Of a stretch of 64,000 bases of DNA, positions 17,462 to 26,153 are shown piece after piece (position 1 is the stretch's first letter; each line of letters begins with the position of its first letter). Source of the stretch: Pseudomonadota bacterium. GTDB lineage: Bacteria > Pseudomonadota > Gammaproteobacteria > Steroidobacterales > Steroidobacteraceae. The notes under the pieces were generated by a model. It made no database searches and was not told the origin of the DNA. It saw only the letters and a program-made list of their open reading frames with translations. Location: assembly GCA_023391815.1 (NCBI GenBank), contig JAEWAF010000118.1, positions 65,475 through 129,474 on the forward strand. Reading direction: 5' to 3'. The position numbers were made by a program, and so were the translations under genes.

Positions 17462-20374
17462 TCAAAACTTGCCTCGCACACCCGCAATGAACCGGCGCTC
17501 ATAGCCAAACTGGTACGCCTTCTGACTTGCCCACTGGAAGTAATAGTTCTCGTACTCGTTGGTCAGATTGAGCCCCTGCAGGTACGCCGTGAAGCTCGGA
17601 GTGATGTCATAGCTCACCGAAGCATCGATATAACTCGTGGACGACTGATATAACGTCAGTCCTTCGGCCCCCCAGATCTGATTGAATGCTTCGGCTCGCT
17701 TGCTGCGGTAATTGTGAGCGATGCGCGCTTGCAAGCGGTCGCTCTCGAACCACAACACCAAATTGGTCTGGTGCTTCGAATTGCTCGGGAACGGCAGCTT
17801 GCCGCCGGCGAGGTCGGTACGGCCGGAATCGCTGGGCGAATAGGTGTAGTTGGCGTCCACGCCGAAGTTGCTCCAGATGCCCGGCAGATCCGAGAACGCA
17901 TGTTTTGCCGAGAGCTCCAGGCCCTCCAGCGTGCCGCCCTCGCCCTGCACGTTCGTTGCCACGTTGACCGTGCGTCGAACCACGCCGTCCTGATCCGGCA
18001 ACGCCATCGGCACGGTGCCGCGCTCGATGAAACTGTCGACCTCGATGTGAAACAACGCTGCAGCCAGCATCGTCTGGTCGCGCAGATACCATTCGATCGA
18101 ACCGTCGAAGTTCTTCGAGCGCCAGGGGTCGAGCTGCGGATTGCCGTTGGAGTTGGCGCCGACGATCACGAAGCGCCCACCCTCGGCATTGGAGATCGCA
18201 TACGAAGGGGTCAACGCACCGCCCCACTGCTCCAGATCGAGCAGTGTCATGGTCTTCGAATAGCCCATCCGCAACTTGACCGACTCGCTCAGGTCGAACG
18301 TGAAATTCAGCGACGGCAAGTAGTCGTTGAACTCGCGATCGGTGACGACATCGCCGGCATCCATGTTCGCGGCGCCATAAGGCTGAGGCGCGCCGACATT
18401 GTTCTGGACCACATTCAGCTTGGTCTTGACCATGCGCAAGCCGATGTTCGCCGAATACGGCACATCGTCGCCGCCATTCAATCTTCCCTGCAGATAGGCG
18501 GTCGTTTGATCCACGTCCACACCGAAAGAGTTGCCGGGATTCATGACTTTTACGTTGCCGGGGAACAGGCCGTTGTGAAACGCGATCGGATCGTCCATCG
18601 CTTCGGGATCGAGCACGTACATGGGCGGTACACCCTGTGCGTGGCCGTAGTCGGTAATCCGGGTCACGTTGTTTCCAAACGAGGAAAGCGGCATCCGGCC
18701 CAGCGCCGTGTAATAGCCACCCGCGTCGCCCGCGGTGCATGCTCCGGGGATGCCGCCGCCACTCAGTACGACATCAGTGGCCTTCCACTTCACCAAACAC
18801 CCGGTTCCGTTGGAGGCGGCACCGGCGTAGAACGGCGCGAGGTAGTCGTAACCAAGTTGAGTGGTTTCCCGCTCGCTGTAGCGAATACCGGCGTCGAGCG
18901 CGAATTTCTCGGTGAACGCGTAGCTGCCATCGAGGCGGAACGCTGACATATCGGCATCGCGGTCGAAGTTGTTTTCCGAGGACAGCGCGCCGATCGAGTA
19001 CGCATCGAGATTGTTGACGATGTCCGGAATCCCCGAGAAGCGGATGTGCTCACCGCGATAGTCGGCCGTGATCTGCGGAAAGCCCGCGTAACCGTTCGGA
19101 TAGGGATTCCGCGTGCCACCAGGATAGTAGTTGTTCTGAATGCCCCACTGGCTACCGTTCGCCAGATCGATGTCGGCGTAGCTATTGACGATGTTCTGCT
19201 CGGCATCCGCCAGGACGGCGCGGGCGCTGCCGGTGAATTTGCCCCCGTTGTCGAAGCTCAGCTCCAGGTTGAAATTCCGGGACATCGCATCGGTGCGCGC
19301 GACCTGCGAGAACGACTTCAAGCGCCGCGTATCCAGCAGGAACTGATCGACCAAGACCAACTCCCGCCCATCGATCATGGCACCGCTGCCTCGCGAAGAT
19401 AACGGCGTGAACCACTCCCATCGCTGCCACTTATCTTCGGCGGCCATGCCGGCAGTGCGAACGTACTGTTCCTGATCGGTGTAGAAAGCGTCAGCCGTCA
19501 GCTTTACGGCATCCGTGATGCGCGCCTGGAAGGAGGCATTCAGGCCGATGCGGTCGCGCTCGGTGAAACGATTGAACGCGGTGTGCCCCTGATAGGAGAT
19601 GATCATGTCGGTGGTATCGCCGTCGCCGTTCACATCGCCATTCACGTCACCCGGCCAATTGCTGCCCTCGTTGGGGCGCCCGCTCCAGCCTTGATCGCCT
19701 TGCATACCGCTGTAGTAGTTCGCAAGGTTGACGTTGGAATACGCCACCGAGATCAGCGCGCCGAAACGATCGTTATTCCAGGCCACCAGCAGGTTGCCCT
19801 GAGGATCTAGCTCTTCGGCGCCATCGCCGTACGTGCCTTCGATCGCGGCCGACGCGGTGAGACCTTGCGGCAGATCGAAGGGACGACGAGTGCGTAGATC
19901 GACGGTGCCGGTCAAGCCGCTGCCGAGCAGGCTCGAGTTTGCGGTTTTATATACATTCGCGCCCGCAAACAGCTGGGAGGGCACGTCCGTGAAGTTCGGT
20001 TGTACGGTGGTAATGGAATTGGCGCCGAGAAACTGCTCGCCGTTGAGCAACGTGGACACCTGCGGCAAGCCGCGCACCGAGATCTGACTGCCTTCGCCGG
20101 CATCGCGGCGAATCTGGATGCCGGGAATGCGTTGCAGGGAATCGGAGATGGTGACGTCGGGCAGTTTGCCGATGTCTTCAGCGGAAATGGCGTCGACGAT
20201 CTGCAGGGAGTCGTGCTTGATATCGATGGCGGCTTGCTGAGCGGCGCGCACGCCGGTGACCACCACTTCCTCCAGCCCACCCGCGTTCTGCTCTTGAGCA
20301 AGGCCGACGTTGGCGAACATCGCTGCGCCCGAGGCCGCCAGCCACGAACCCCATCGCACACTGCGTGCAGGCAT
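17462..20374 (-). CDS. TonB-dependent receptor, carbohydrate-associated type
   Basis: The 970-residue outer-membrane receptor has a signal peptide ending near GLAQ, then the plug domain EEVVVTGVRAAQQAAIDIK, AEDIGKLPDVTISDSLQRIPGIQI, and VRGLPQVSTLLNGEQF. These are the hallmarks of the Xanthomonas/Caulobacter receptor subfamily (TIGR01782-like) that takes up oligosaccharides. The barrel ends in Phe (AGVRGKF). The neighbouring AGE isomerase, ROK kinase and ROK repressor on the same strand point to sugar import. An AT-rich candidate operator containing TTTATTTAA lies about 160 bp upstream of the start. Confidence 0.92.
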   Translation of the reverse strand: MPARSVRWGSWLAASGAAMFANVGLAQEQNAGGLEEVVVTGVRAAQQAAIDIKHDSLQIVDAISAEDIGKLPDVTISDSLQRIPGIQIRRDAGEGSQISVRGLPQVSTLLNGEQFLGANSITTVQPNFTDVPSQLFAGANVYKTANSSLLGSGLTGTVDLRTRRPFDLPQGLTASAAIEGTYGDGAEELDPQGNLLVAWNNDRFGALISVAYSNVNLANYYSGMQGDQGWSGRPNEGSNWPGDVNGDVNGDGDTTDMIISYQGHTAFNRFTERDRIGLNASFQARITDAVKLTADAFYTDQEQYVRTAGMAAEDKWQRWEWFTPLSSRGSGAMIDGRELVLVDQFLLDTRRLKSFSQVARTDAMSRNFNLELSFDNGGKFTGSARAVLADAEQNIVNSYADIDLANGSQWGIQNNYYPGGTRNPYPNGYAGFPQITADYRGEHIRFSGIPDIVNNLDAYSIGALSSENNFDRDADMSAFRLDGSYAFTEKFALDAGIRYSERETTQLGYDYLAPFYAGAASNGTGCLVKWKATDVVLSGGGIPGACTAGDAGGYYTALGRMPLSSFGNNVTRITDYGHAQGVPPMYVLDPEAMDDPIAFHNGLFPGNVKVMNPGNSFGVDVDQTTAYLQGRLNGGDDVPYSANIGLRMVKTKLNVVQNNVGAPQPYGAANMDAGDVVTDREFNDYLPSLNFTFDLSESVKLRMGYSKTMTLLDLEQWGGALTPSYAISNAEGGRFVIVGANSNGNPQLDPWRSKNFDGSIEWYLRDQTMLAAALFHIEVDSFIERGTVPMALPDQDGVVRRTVNVATNVQGEGGTLEGLELSAKHAFSDLPGIWSNFGVDANYTYSPSDSGRTDLAGGKLPFPSNSKHQTNLVLWFESDRLQARIAHNYRSKRAEAFNQIWGAEGLTLYQSSTSYIDASVSYDITPSFTAYLQGLNLTNEYENYYFQWASQKAYQFGYERRFIAGVRGKF

Positions 20375-20514
20375 CTCTCATCCCCCTGGTTGACTACCGA
20401 ACCGTTCTTCGCCGGCCTTCGGCTGATCGATCCTGCGCTCGTCCCGAGCATCCGACCGGATCGCACACGAGGCCGTTGAGCATGATTCTGCTGCGGCGGT
20501 TTTCGCCTTGTCAA

Positions 20515-20552
20515 TAGATTCTTATATTTGTTTTATTTAAATACAGTAATTG
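20515..20552. promoter_or_regulatory. AT-rich candidate ROK-repressor operator before the TonB receptor
   Basis: This stretch is strikingly AT-rich for the region and contains ttttatttaaata. The core TTTATTTAA recurs at 22829-22837 before the ROK kinase. Operators of NagC/Mlc-type ROK repressors are AT-rich with TTATTT/AAATAA arms, so the repressor encoded at 22880-24106 is the obvious candidate binder. This is inference from shared sequence. Confidence 0.35.
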
Positions 20553-20644
20553 CGACACGTCCGATCCGGCCGATGATCCGCGCCGGAATGTTTGCTCGTG
20601 TGTGGAATGATGTTCTGGTCCGCTGTAAGCGATCTCGATTCGTC

Positions 20645-21871
20645 TCACCTCGCCAGCCAGCGGTGAGATGTACGGCTCAACGTGGCATTGAGCACTCCGA
20701 TCGCTGCCACGAGGTGATAAAAAGAGCTGGCCGGCGCGGGCTCCTCGATGAAATCGCCTCGGTCGGACATCTGGTCGCGCCACAGCCCTGGCGTCTCGGT
20801 ACGCAGATACTGTTCGAGCGCCGCTGCGGAGCGTTGCGCGATATCCAGATAACGGGGCGCTCGCGTCAACTCCCAAGCAGCGCAGCCGGCCTTCAGTCTT
20901 TCGGTCTGCGGCCATAGTCTGGCCCGCCGATCGCGGACTCTCCCGTCGAGCCAGATCGAATTGACGGCTACGTCTCTTTGCGGATCCACCCCGCGGCGTT
21001 CCGCTTCGTCGATAAGAGTTGTCGCGAGCTTTGCCGCGCGCGCCTCCCCTGTACTCGAGTACCAACGCAGCAGCAGCCAAGCCCACTCGAATTGATGCCC
21101 TGGCTCTACGATCAACCCTGCTTCGCCTTGCGCCGGTTGCCACTCACCGGTGTAGAACTCTCGAATCTGCGAGCTCGCCGTGTCGATGAGCTTGGCGAAC
21201 ACGAGCTCAACGATGCTCGCGGCCAGGCGGCGCCAGCGTACATCGTGATCTGCCACCTGCCATGCGAGCGCTGCCTCCAGTAAATGCATATGCGAGTTGC
21301 TCGTAGCAGTGCGCTGTCGATCGGGCGTTTCAAAGAATCCGCCCGCCGGATTTGCCAGACAGCCCTGCACCGCTGCCAGCAGCGCATCGGCGCGCTGACA
21401 CAGCGATCGGTCCTTCAACACATCGTAAGCAGTCGCATAGCCTAGCAATGCGAACGCCTGATCGTAGAGCACCACGGAATCGTCGACGCAGTTACCGTCG
21501 GGTGCCACGCACGCGCGGATGAGTCGATCGGCTCGCACGTAATGACGCAGGAAAAATTCCAGCGCGTGTGCGACCGCCGGCTCGGTCATTCCATCGTGAC
21601 CAACGTCGTCCGCCAAACTGAATGCAACCATCTGTCGCGGATGCAGTCGTGCACGGCGCGCTTCGTTGAGCGGCTGGCCGTCCTGTTCGAGACGCTCGTG
21701 AAAACCACCGTGCTGACGATCCATGCCACGGGACCACCAGAGGGGATAGGCGTCGTCGACGAGCCAGCGCACCAAGCGCGCCCGGCTCGCATCGAGCGAT
21801 CTGAAGGGCACCGCCTCCGCCGAGACGACATGGAAGACTTCCCTCTCCATGACGTTCACTTCGGCGGCCAT
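20645..21871 (-). CDS. AGE-family sugar epimerase/isomerase (possible mannose isomerase)
   Basis: The 408-residue (alpha/alpha)6-barrel enzyme of the N-acylglucosamine 2-epimerase family is predicted to be cytoplasmic. Family hallmarks include WWSRGMDRQHGGF near the N-terminus, the His-bearing NSHMHLLEAA, EPGHQFEWAWLL, and SFYHLVAA at the C-terminus, which supply catalytic histidines and the sugar-binding site. Members include mannose isomerase, cellobiose 2-epimerase and GlcNAc 2-epimerase. With a fructokinase-like ROK kinase immediately upstream, mannose-to-fructose isomerisation is the most economical reading. The longest start overlaps the kinase stop by 16 bp; an in-frame ATG at 21850 would leave a 5-bp gap. 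Confidence 0.82.
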   Translation of the reverse strand: MAAEVNVMEREVFHVVSAEAVPFRSLDASRARLVRWLVDDAYPLWWSRGMDRQHGGFHERLEQDGQPLNEARRARLHPRQMVAFSLADDVGHDGMTEPAVAHALEFFLRHYVRADRLIRACVAPDGNCVDDSVVLYDQAFALLGYATAYDVLKDRSLCQRADALLAAVQGCLANPAGGFFETPDRQRTATSNSHMHLLEAALAWQVADHDVRWRRLAASIVELVFAKLIDTASSQIREFYTGEWQPAQGEAGLIVEPGHQFEWAWLLLRWYSSTGEARAAKLATTLIDEAERRGVDPQRDVAVNSIWLDGRVRDRRARLWPQTERLKAGCAAWELTRAPRYLDIAQRSAAALEQYLRTETPGLWRDQMSDRGDFIEEPAPASSFYHLVAAIGVLNATLSRTSHRWLAR

Positions 21872-22758
21872 AGTCGCGCCGCGCCCCTGACACCGGAGGA
21901 GTCCCCCCAGCGTGCCTGTACGATCCGTGTCTCCCAGCTGTCAGTGAACACATACGAACATACCGCCGCCGGCAGCTTTTCATACAGCTCGCGAACGTTC
22001 GACATGCCACCGCCAAGAACGATCGTGTCCGGATCGACGATGTTACAAATGGCCGCGAGTGCTCTGCCGAGACGGTGAATGTATCGATCCACCGCGCTCT
22101 GCGCCGCATATTCGCCGGATCGAGCGCGCTCAATGATTTCTTCGGCGCTCCGTTGGAAGTTCGTGTGCGCGACGTAATCTCGCTGCAAGCCGCTGCCGGA
22201 CACCCAGGATTCCAAACATCCGCGCTGGCCGCACCAACAAGCCGGTCCCTGGACCTCTTCATGCGAAGGCCAAGGCAAGGAGATGTGCCCCCATTCGCCG
22301 CCGACGCCGTGAGCGCCTTCGACGAGTTGCCCATGAACGATGAGCCCGCCGCCGCAGCCCGTTCCCAAGATGACGGCGAATGCAACCTTCGACCCGACAG
22401 CCGCACCGTCGATCACCTCGGAAAGCGCCAGACAGTTTGCATCGTTCGCGATCCGCACCGCCCGGCCCAATGCGACGCTCATGTCCTCGCGGAATTTGCG
22501 TCCATTCAACCAGATCGCATTGGCGTTGCGCATCGCGCCGGTACGCGGAGAAACAGATCCCGGCGTGCCGATCCCGACGGTGCAATCGTTGGCTCCGGCT
22601 TGTTGCTCGGCGCCGTGTACGAGCTCGCAAACCGCTCTGATCGCTGCCTCGTAGTTCGCCGGTGTGGCGGCTCGAATGCGAGCGCGGAATTCGCCGTCAC
22701 CGTCGATGGCAGCGGCTTCGATTTTGGTTCCTCCGAAGTCCACGCCGATTTGAATCAA
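21856..22758 (-). CDS. ROK-family sugar kinase (fructokinase/glucokinase-like)
   Basis: The 300-residue protein is a typical ROK kinase without a DNA-binding domain. It has the phosphate-binding GVDFGGTKIEAAAID at the N-terminus, IANDANCLALSE with the catalytic Asp, GTGCGGGLIVHG, and the zinc-binding CWCGQRGCLESWVSG motif. It phosphorylates a hexose in the cytoplasm. Its sequence style is closest to the fructokinase/N-acetylhexosamine kinase group, and the adjacent AGE isomerase supports fructose as substrate. A candidate repressor site lies at 22811-22840, about 60 bp upstream of the start. Confidence 0.85.
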   Translation of the reverse strand: MIQIGVDFGGTKIEAAAIDGDGEFRARIRAATPANYEAAIRAVCELVHGAEQQAGANDCTVGIGTPGSVSPRTGAMRNANAIWLNGRKFREDMSVALGRAVRIANDANCLALSEVIDGAAVGSKVAFAVILGTGCGGGLIVHGQLVEGAHGVGGEWGHISLPWPSHEEVQGPACWCGQRGCLESWVSGSGLQRDYVAHTNFQRSAEEIIERARSGEYAAQSAVDRYIHRLGRALAAICNIVDPDTIVLGGGMSNVRELYEKLPAAVCSYVFTDSWETRIVQARWGDSSGVRGAARLWPPK

Positions 22759-22810
22759 AGCTCGCCCCCGCCGCGGTTCCCCTAATGCCCGACCGTGCCA
22801 GCGTACTTTG

Positions 22811-22840
22811 GCTAATTAAGAAAGTAAATTTATTTAATAG
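22811..22840. promoter_or_regulatory. AT-rich candidate ROK-repressor operator before the kinase
   Basis: The stretch gctaattaagaaagtaaatt and following bases stand out from GC-rich surroundings and include TTTATTTAA (22829-22837), also present before the TonB receptor at 20532-20540. ATTAA and TTAAT arms form an imperfect dyad. Position between the repressor gene and the kinase start fits an operator. Confidence 0.35.
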
Positions 22841-22879
22841 CGCGGCGGCCAGAATACGGTGTGGCGGCCGGAGAGAGGA

Positions 22880-24106
22880 TCAGTCCGCGGAGACTTTCAT
22901 CAGCGCCGAGCGAGACGGCAGCAGTCGTTCCTGGAACGGAAGGATGGCCGCCCCGATCGCCGGGGCGTCCGTGGCCATGGCGGCTCGCATGACCGGTGCA
23001 ATCTTTGGAACATCGCCTGCCCTGCTACGCAGACGCTGATTGAGCCGCTCCGCGAGCTCATCCACCAGCTCGCCGGGCAATCGGCCGCCGATGAACACTG
23101 CCTTGGGATTGACCAGGCAGCTCACCGCGAGCAGCGGGTCCGTCAAGAAGTCCGCCGAGTCGGCAATCCAATCGGCGACCACCTTTTTGCCCTTGGCGTC
23201 GAGGGACCGCAGGTCCTCCGGCCGCGATACAGTGCGATTCTTCTCGGCCAATAATTCATACAGGGCGGACAACGAGACCGCCGCCTGCAACGAATGGGCC
23301 TTGGTACGTCGCGAGCGCAGCGGCAGGAAACCGATCTCTCCGCTACGACCGTCGGCACCCCGAAAATAGCTGCCGTCGATGACCAGGCCGCCGCCCAACG
23401 ATGCGCTGATCAGCAGATAGAAAAACGTCGGGCTGCGCAGGCCGTGTCCGAACTGCAGCTCACCGATGGCGGCCGCAGCGGCATCGTTCTCGACCAGTAT
23501 CGGCTCGGGCAACACGTTGGCCAGCATCTTGTTCACATCGACGGTGTTCCACACACCGTAGCTGGAGGGACGATGCGGCAGATCGATCTGCCCCAGATCG
23601 TCGGGCAACGCCACGCCGGTTCCGATGATTTTGCTCTTCGCGAACTGGCGCGTACGTAACATCTCCGCCATTGCCGTTCTTGCAAAGCCGACCACGGCAT
23701 CGGGTAGCGCGAAATCGATCTCATCGGTGATGCGTGCCCGGACGTTCCCGGTCACGTCCAGGGCCACGGCCGTGACGTGGTCCCGATCGATATTCAAGCC
23801 TATGGAAAAAGCACCGTCCGGATTGATGGCCAGGCGCTTCGCGGGTTGCCCCCGTTTGCCACGCAGCCGGCCGAGCTCGACGATCAGATCCTCTTGCAGC
23901 AAACGATTGGTGATGTTGGCGATCGAGGGCGGGGTCAAGCCGGTGATGCGGGCCAGATCCTGGCGGGTGATCTCTCCATTCACGCGGATCGCCTGCAGCG
24001 TCACTCGTTGGTTGTAATCCGCCGCGCGCTCCAGGTTGGTTCCGGCGAGGCTGCTGTGTTTTGGCGATCGCTGGGCGGCTCGGCGCACACGGTGATTGAT
24101 CTGCAT
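22880..24106 (-). CDS. ROK-family transcriptional repressor (NagC/XylR/Mlc type)
   Basis: The 408-residue protein combines an N-terminal winged helix-turn-helix (about residues 33-80: NQRVTLQAIRVNGEITRQDL, TGLTPPSIANITNRLLQEDL) with a ROK sugar-binding domain (SIGLNIDRDHVTAVALD, VENDAAAAAIGE, SLGGGLVIDG). Such repressors release DNA on binding a sugar or sugar phosphate. The kinase-type CxCGxxGC zinc motif is not visible, which suggests a purely regulatory protein. It sits directly upstream of the kinase, isomerase and receptor genes that it presumably controls through the two AT-rich sites. Confidence 0.87.
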   Translation of the reverse strand: MQINHRVRRAAQRSPKHSSLAGTNLERAADYNQRVTLQAIRVNGEITRQDLARITGLTPPSIANITNRLLQEDLIVELGRLRGKRGQPAKRLAINPDGAFSIGLNIDRDHVTAVALDVTGNVRARITDEIDFALPDAVVGFARTAMAEMLRTRQFAKSKIIGTGVALPDDLGQIDLPHRPSSYGVWNTVDVNKMLANVLPEPILVENDAAAAAIGELQFGHGLRSPTFFYLLISASLGGGLVIDGSYFRGADGRSGEIGFLPLRSRRTKAHSLQAAVSLSALYELLAEKNRTVSRPEDLRSLDAKGKKVVADWIADSADFLTDPLLAVSCLVNPKAVFIGGRLPGELVDELAERLNQRLRSRAGDVPKIAPVMRAAMATDAPAIGAAILPFQERLLPSRSALMKVSAD

Positions 24107-24239
24107 GGTGTTCGGAATGGACTCGAGGCCCTGTTGTCTTCGGGGCCGCTACGTACCCGGTAAGGACACGACGGCTCCCGCCATCATGCCACAGGGCGAC
24201 GCCGGGGTGTCCCGTCCGCGTCGCACGACCTGATAGACC

Positions 24240-24989
24240 TCACCAAAGCCAAAACCTCCGAGCACTGGTGTCCTTACGATCCAGGTTGACGATATCCGAG
24301 ACACCGTGCTTATCCATTCTCTCTAACAGCGCGTCGACACCGGAACGAAGCTTCAGGTTCATCTCGCCCTCGTAGAGCGGCACAACCGCATAGAACGCGA
24401 TGTCCTTGACGTTCGGAATCGCCAGCGAGTGAAAATCGTTCGGCACGGTGACGGAAGGGGTAATGAGCGCGCCACAGAACTTCGTGTTCTCCGCGTAAGG
24501 AGCCGCGGGGTCGCCGTTCGGAACTGTGTGGCCCCAGCCAAGCCATGTTTGATACTGGTGCGGCAGCCTCGCAAGAACCTTCAGAAGACGCAGCGGCCAG
24601 TACCAACGCTCGTCCTGCATATCCGATTGAGTCAGTCTCCAATCGGCCGGTAAAGTGACAAGCAGTTCAGCGTACTTGGGAAGACGAGGATCTTCAGGCG
24701 TCCGCATCGGCAGATCGCTCATTCCAGATGTGACGAGCCGGACATACGGGAACTCGTTCGTCGGCTTAACAAGGTGCAGGTCAATGTGCACCTTGTCTGA
24801 GACCAGCTCGTGGAACACAGTCTTGACGGGACCCAGATGCTTCTGGATATGCTCTGATATCTGCTCGATGTACTCCTCGCCTGTTGGAGCCACCCATGGA
24901 AGTGCCTCGCCATGTCGATAGATCGGGCTGCCGCTCAAAGACACGACCTTCGCTGAATCTTCGGGCCCTGAACTCACACTCGTCTCCAT
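24240..24989 (-). CDS. Suppressor-of-fused (SUFU) domain protein
   Basis: The 249-residue soluble protein matches the bacterial SUFU-domain family. It shows HIDLHLVKPTNEFPYVRLVTSGMSDLPM, YAELLVTLPADW, and the C-terminal VVPLYEGEMNLKLRSGVDALLERM. Bacterial SUFU proteins are widespread, of uncertain role, and some act as immunity proteins in polymorphic-toxin loci; no toxin gene is adjacent here. The ATG lies 4 bp downstream of a GTTAGAC core (24993-24999) that ends a repeat duplicated at 28153 onward, so the gene occupies the position of a first integron cassette. No attC was recognised at its 3' end. Confidence 0.85.
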   Translation of the reverse strand: METSVSSGPEDSAKVVSLSGSPIYRHGEALPWVAPTGEEYIEQISEHIQKHLGPVKTVFHELVSDKVHIDLHLVKPTNEFPYVRLVTSGMSDLPMRTPEDPRLPKYAELLVTLPADWRLTQSDMQDERWYWPLRLLKVLARLPHQYQTWLGWGHTVPNGDPAAPYAENTKFCGALITPSVTVPNDFHSLAIPNVKDIAFYAVVPLYEGEMNLKLRSGVDALLERMDKHGVSDIVNLDRKDTSARRFWLW

Positions 24990-24992
24990 GAG

Positions 24993-25303
24993 GTCTAACT
25001 TGATCTAGAAATGCGCTCGGTAACGAATAACCTGAGCCATGCCCGTATTGCTCGAGCGCAGCTGTCCCGTAAGTCTACGTGCAACCACGCGAATTCACAC
25101 ACGCGTTGCTATGCATACAGCATCAACCAAGTTACGGAAACTGAACGTCAGAGTTGCAATTTGCGCGGCCTGCTCGATCCAGCGTCAGGTCCAGTGCTAA
25201 ACCCCGGGGAGTGGGGAGGAGTTCAGGGGAACTAATCTAACCACGACTGCGTAACTTACGAATTCTCCGATTCGCGGTCGAGTTTTCGAGTCCTCCCGTT
25301 CCA
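24993..25303 (-). repeat. attI-like direct repeat, copy A, ending in GTTAGAC
   Basis: On the minus strand this segment ends in GTTAGAC (24999-24993), a GTTRRRY integron recombination core, just before the SUFU gene. Its sequence is recognisably the same as 28153-28875: atgcatacagcat, aagtctacgtgcaacca, gtaacttacgaat and tcgcggtcgagttttcgag all recur in the same order. Homology between the copies stops at the core. The copies flank the cassette array as direct repeats. No integrase reading frame is present inside. Confidence 0.6.
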
Positions 25304-25336
25304 CTATATAACTTCATTCTAATACAACGAGTTATC

Positions 25337-25582
25337 CTAGTCAGACCGCGCTCCAGTGCCAAGCCCGCCGAGGCTGGAGTGGCCGTTCCGGCACCAAGCG
25401 ATGGCTAATTGCCGAGCGTGGATTGACGCCATTGCTCCTCCCTTGATCGCACCCAGATCTTCAGCCTGCGAGGCTCTCGATCCAGGCACCATAGTTTCGA
25501 GCATCGTGGACACGCCGTGACCGTGTTTCTTCGCGAGCCGGAGCAAGTTCCTTCCGATCACTTGCTTTTCCTTCGCCGCTGC
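25337..25582 (-). pseudogene. Tyrosine-recombinase C-terminal remnant, frameshifted
   Basis: The minus strand encodes IGRNLLRLAKKHGHGVSTMLE and then, after a one-base frame change, TYGAWIES, followed in the first frame by AEDLGAIKGGAMA. Put together this is the GHxxxxML-xTYxAWIE-xxx-DLxAIK ending of phage/ICE-type tyrosine integrases, with the nucleophile Tyr in TYGAW. It is not the IntI type, which carries a YTH motif. Everything upstream of the last box is missing. It lies between attC 25622-25703 and repeat copy A, at the distal end of the array. The identification rests on motif reading only. Confidence 0.5.
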
Positions 25583-25621
25583 ACAGAGACTCCCGGAATG
25601 CTGCGATTGATCTCATAGAAC

Positions 25622-25703
25622 CCTAACGGTTGAGCGGCGCGCACGCCGATGTATGAGCTCGGCACTTTATCTCGCACGCGTCCGCTCGAGCGATGTGTTA
25701 GGC
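25622..25703 (-). other. attC site 1 (integron cassette recombination site)
   Basis: The site is bounded by cctaacg (25622-25628) and gttaggc (25697-25703) cores, with internal pairing arms gagcgg / ccgctcgagcg. It begins 7 bp beyond the stop of the cassette gene at 25710. Much of its length matches attC site 4 (gcggcgcgcac, tatct..cacgcgtccgctc). Confidence 0.8.
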
Positions 25704-25709
25704 GGCATC

Positions 25710-26096
25710 TCACAGCGACTTGGTTACGCTCACCTTGCCGTCCTCGGTGACAACGACAAAAGCCGAAGCGACCTGCCCAGAAGTGAACGCCTTGCTGAGC
25801 TTGATATAAATCGTGCGTCCGCCCAGCTCCTTGTACCCGCCTTCGTAACTAAGCTGAATTGAGTTGTATTGTCCGCCATCAAGGGCCATGAGCTGTGGGG
25901 TGAGCCGCATCGACCTGCCCTCGATACTCAGTGCTGTAACACCAGAGGGAGTTTGAGAGCCGATAACCTTCACCGCCCCCGACTCGCCGATGCCAGCTGA
26001 CTCAACCAACAACTTGTCGAGTGTAAGGATGCCCTCTTGCGACGCGGACGCGGCAGTCGACAGAGTGAGCAGAATGAAAGCAATTGCGAGACGCAT
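25710..26096 (-). CDS. Cassette 5: small secreted protein of unknown function
   Basis: The 128-residue protein has a clear signal peptide (MRLAIAFILLTLSTAASA) and a mature part that looks like a small beta-rich domain. I recognise no family. The gene is framed by attC sites 2 and 1, with its stop 7 bp from attC 1, which is the normal layout of an integron cassette. Exported proteins of unknown role are common cargo. Confidence 0.72.
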   Translation of the reverse strand: MRLAIAFILLTLSTAASASQEGILTLDKLLVESAGIGESGAVKVIGSQTPSGVTALSIEGRSMRLTPQLMALDGGQYNSIQLSYEGGYKELGGRTIYIKLSKAFTSGQVASAFVVVTEDGKVSVTKSL

Positions 26097-26103
26097 AGCG
26101 CCA

Positions 26104-26147
26104 CCTAACTGAGCCGCTGTGCCGCGAGCAACGGCGCAATGTTAGCC
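26104..26147 (-). other. attC site 2 (short)
   Basis: The site is bounded by cctaact (26104-26110) and gttagcc (26141-26147). The interior gccgctgtgccgcgagcaac pairs as a short stem with cggc. At 44 bp it is shorter than usual. Its interior, gctgtgccgcgagcaa, is identical to part of attC site 5, which supports it being a real site with a minimal loop. Confidence 0.65.
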
Positions 26148-26153
26148 CGCCGG

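Noticed and set aside
25462..25615. 51-codon frame just after attC site 1 ending in NYGAWIESLAG
   Set aside because: Its last residues are the shifted part of the tyrosine-recombinase remnant; the preceding residues look random, so it is an artefact of the frameshift.
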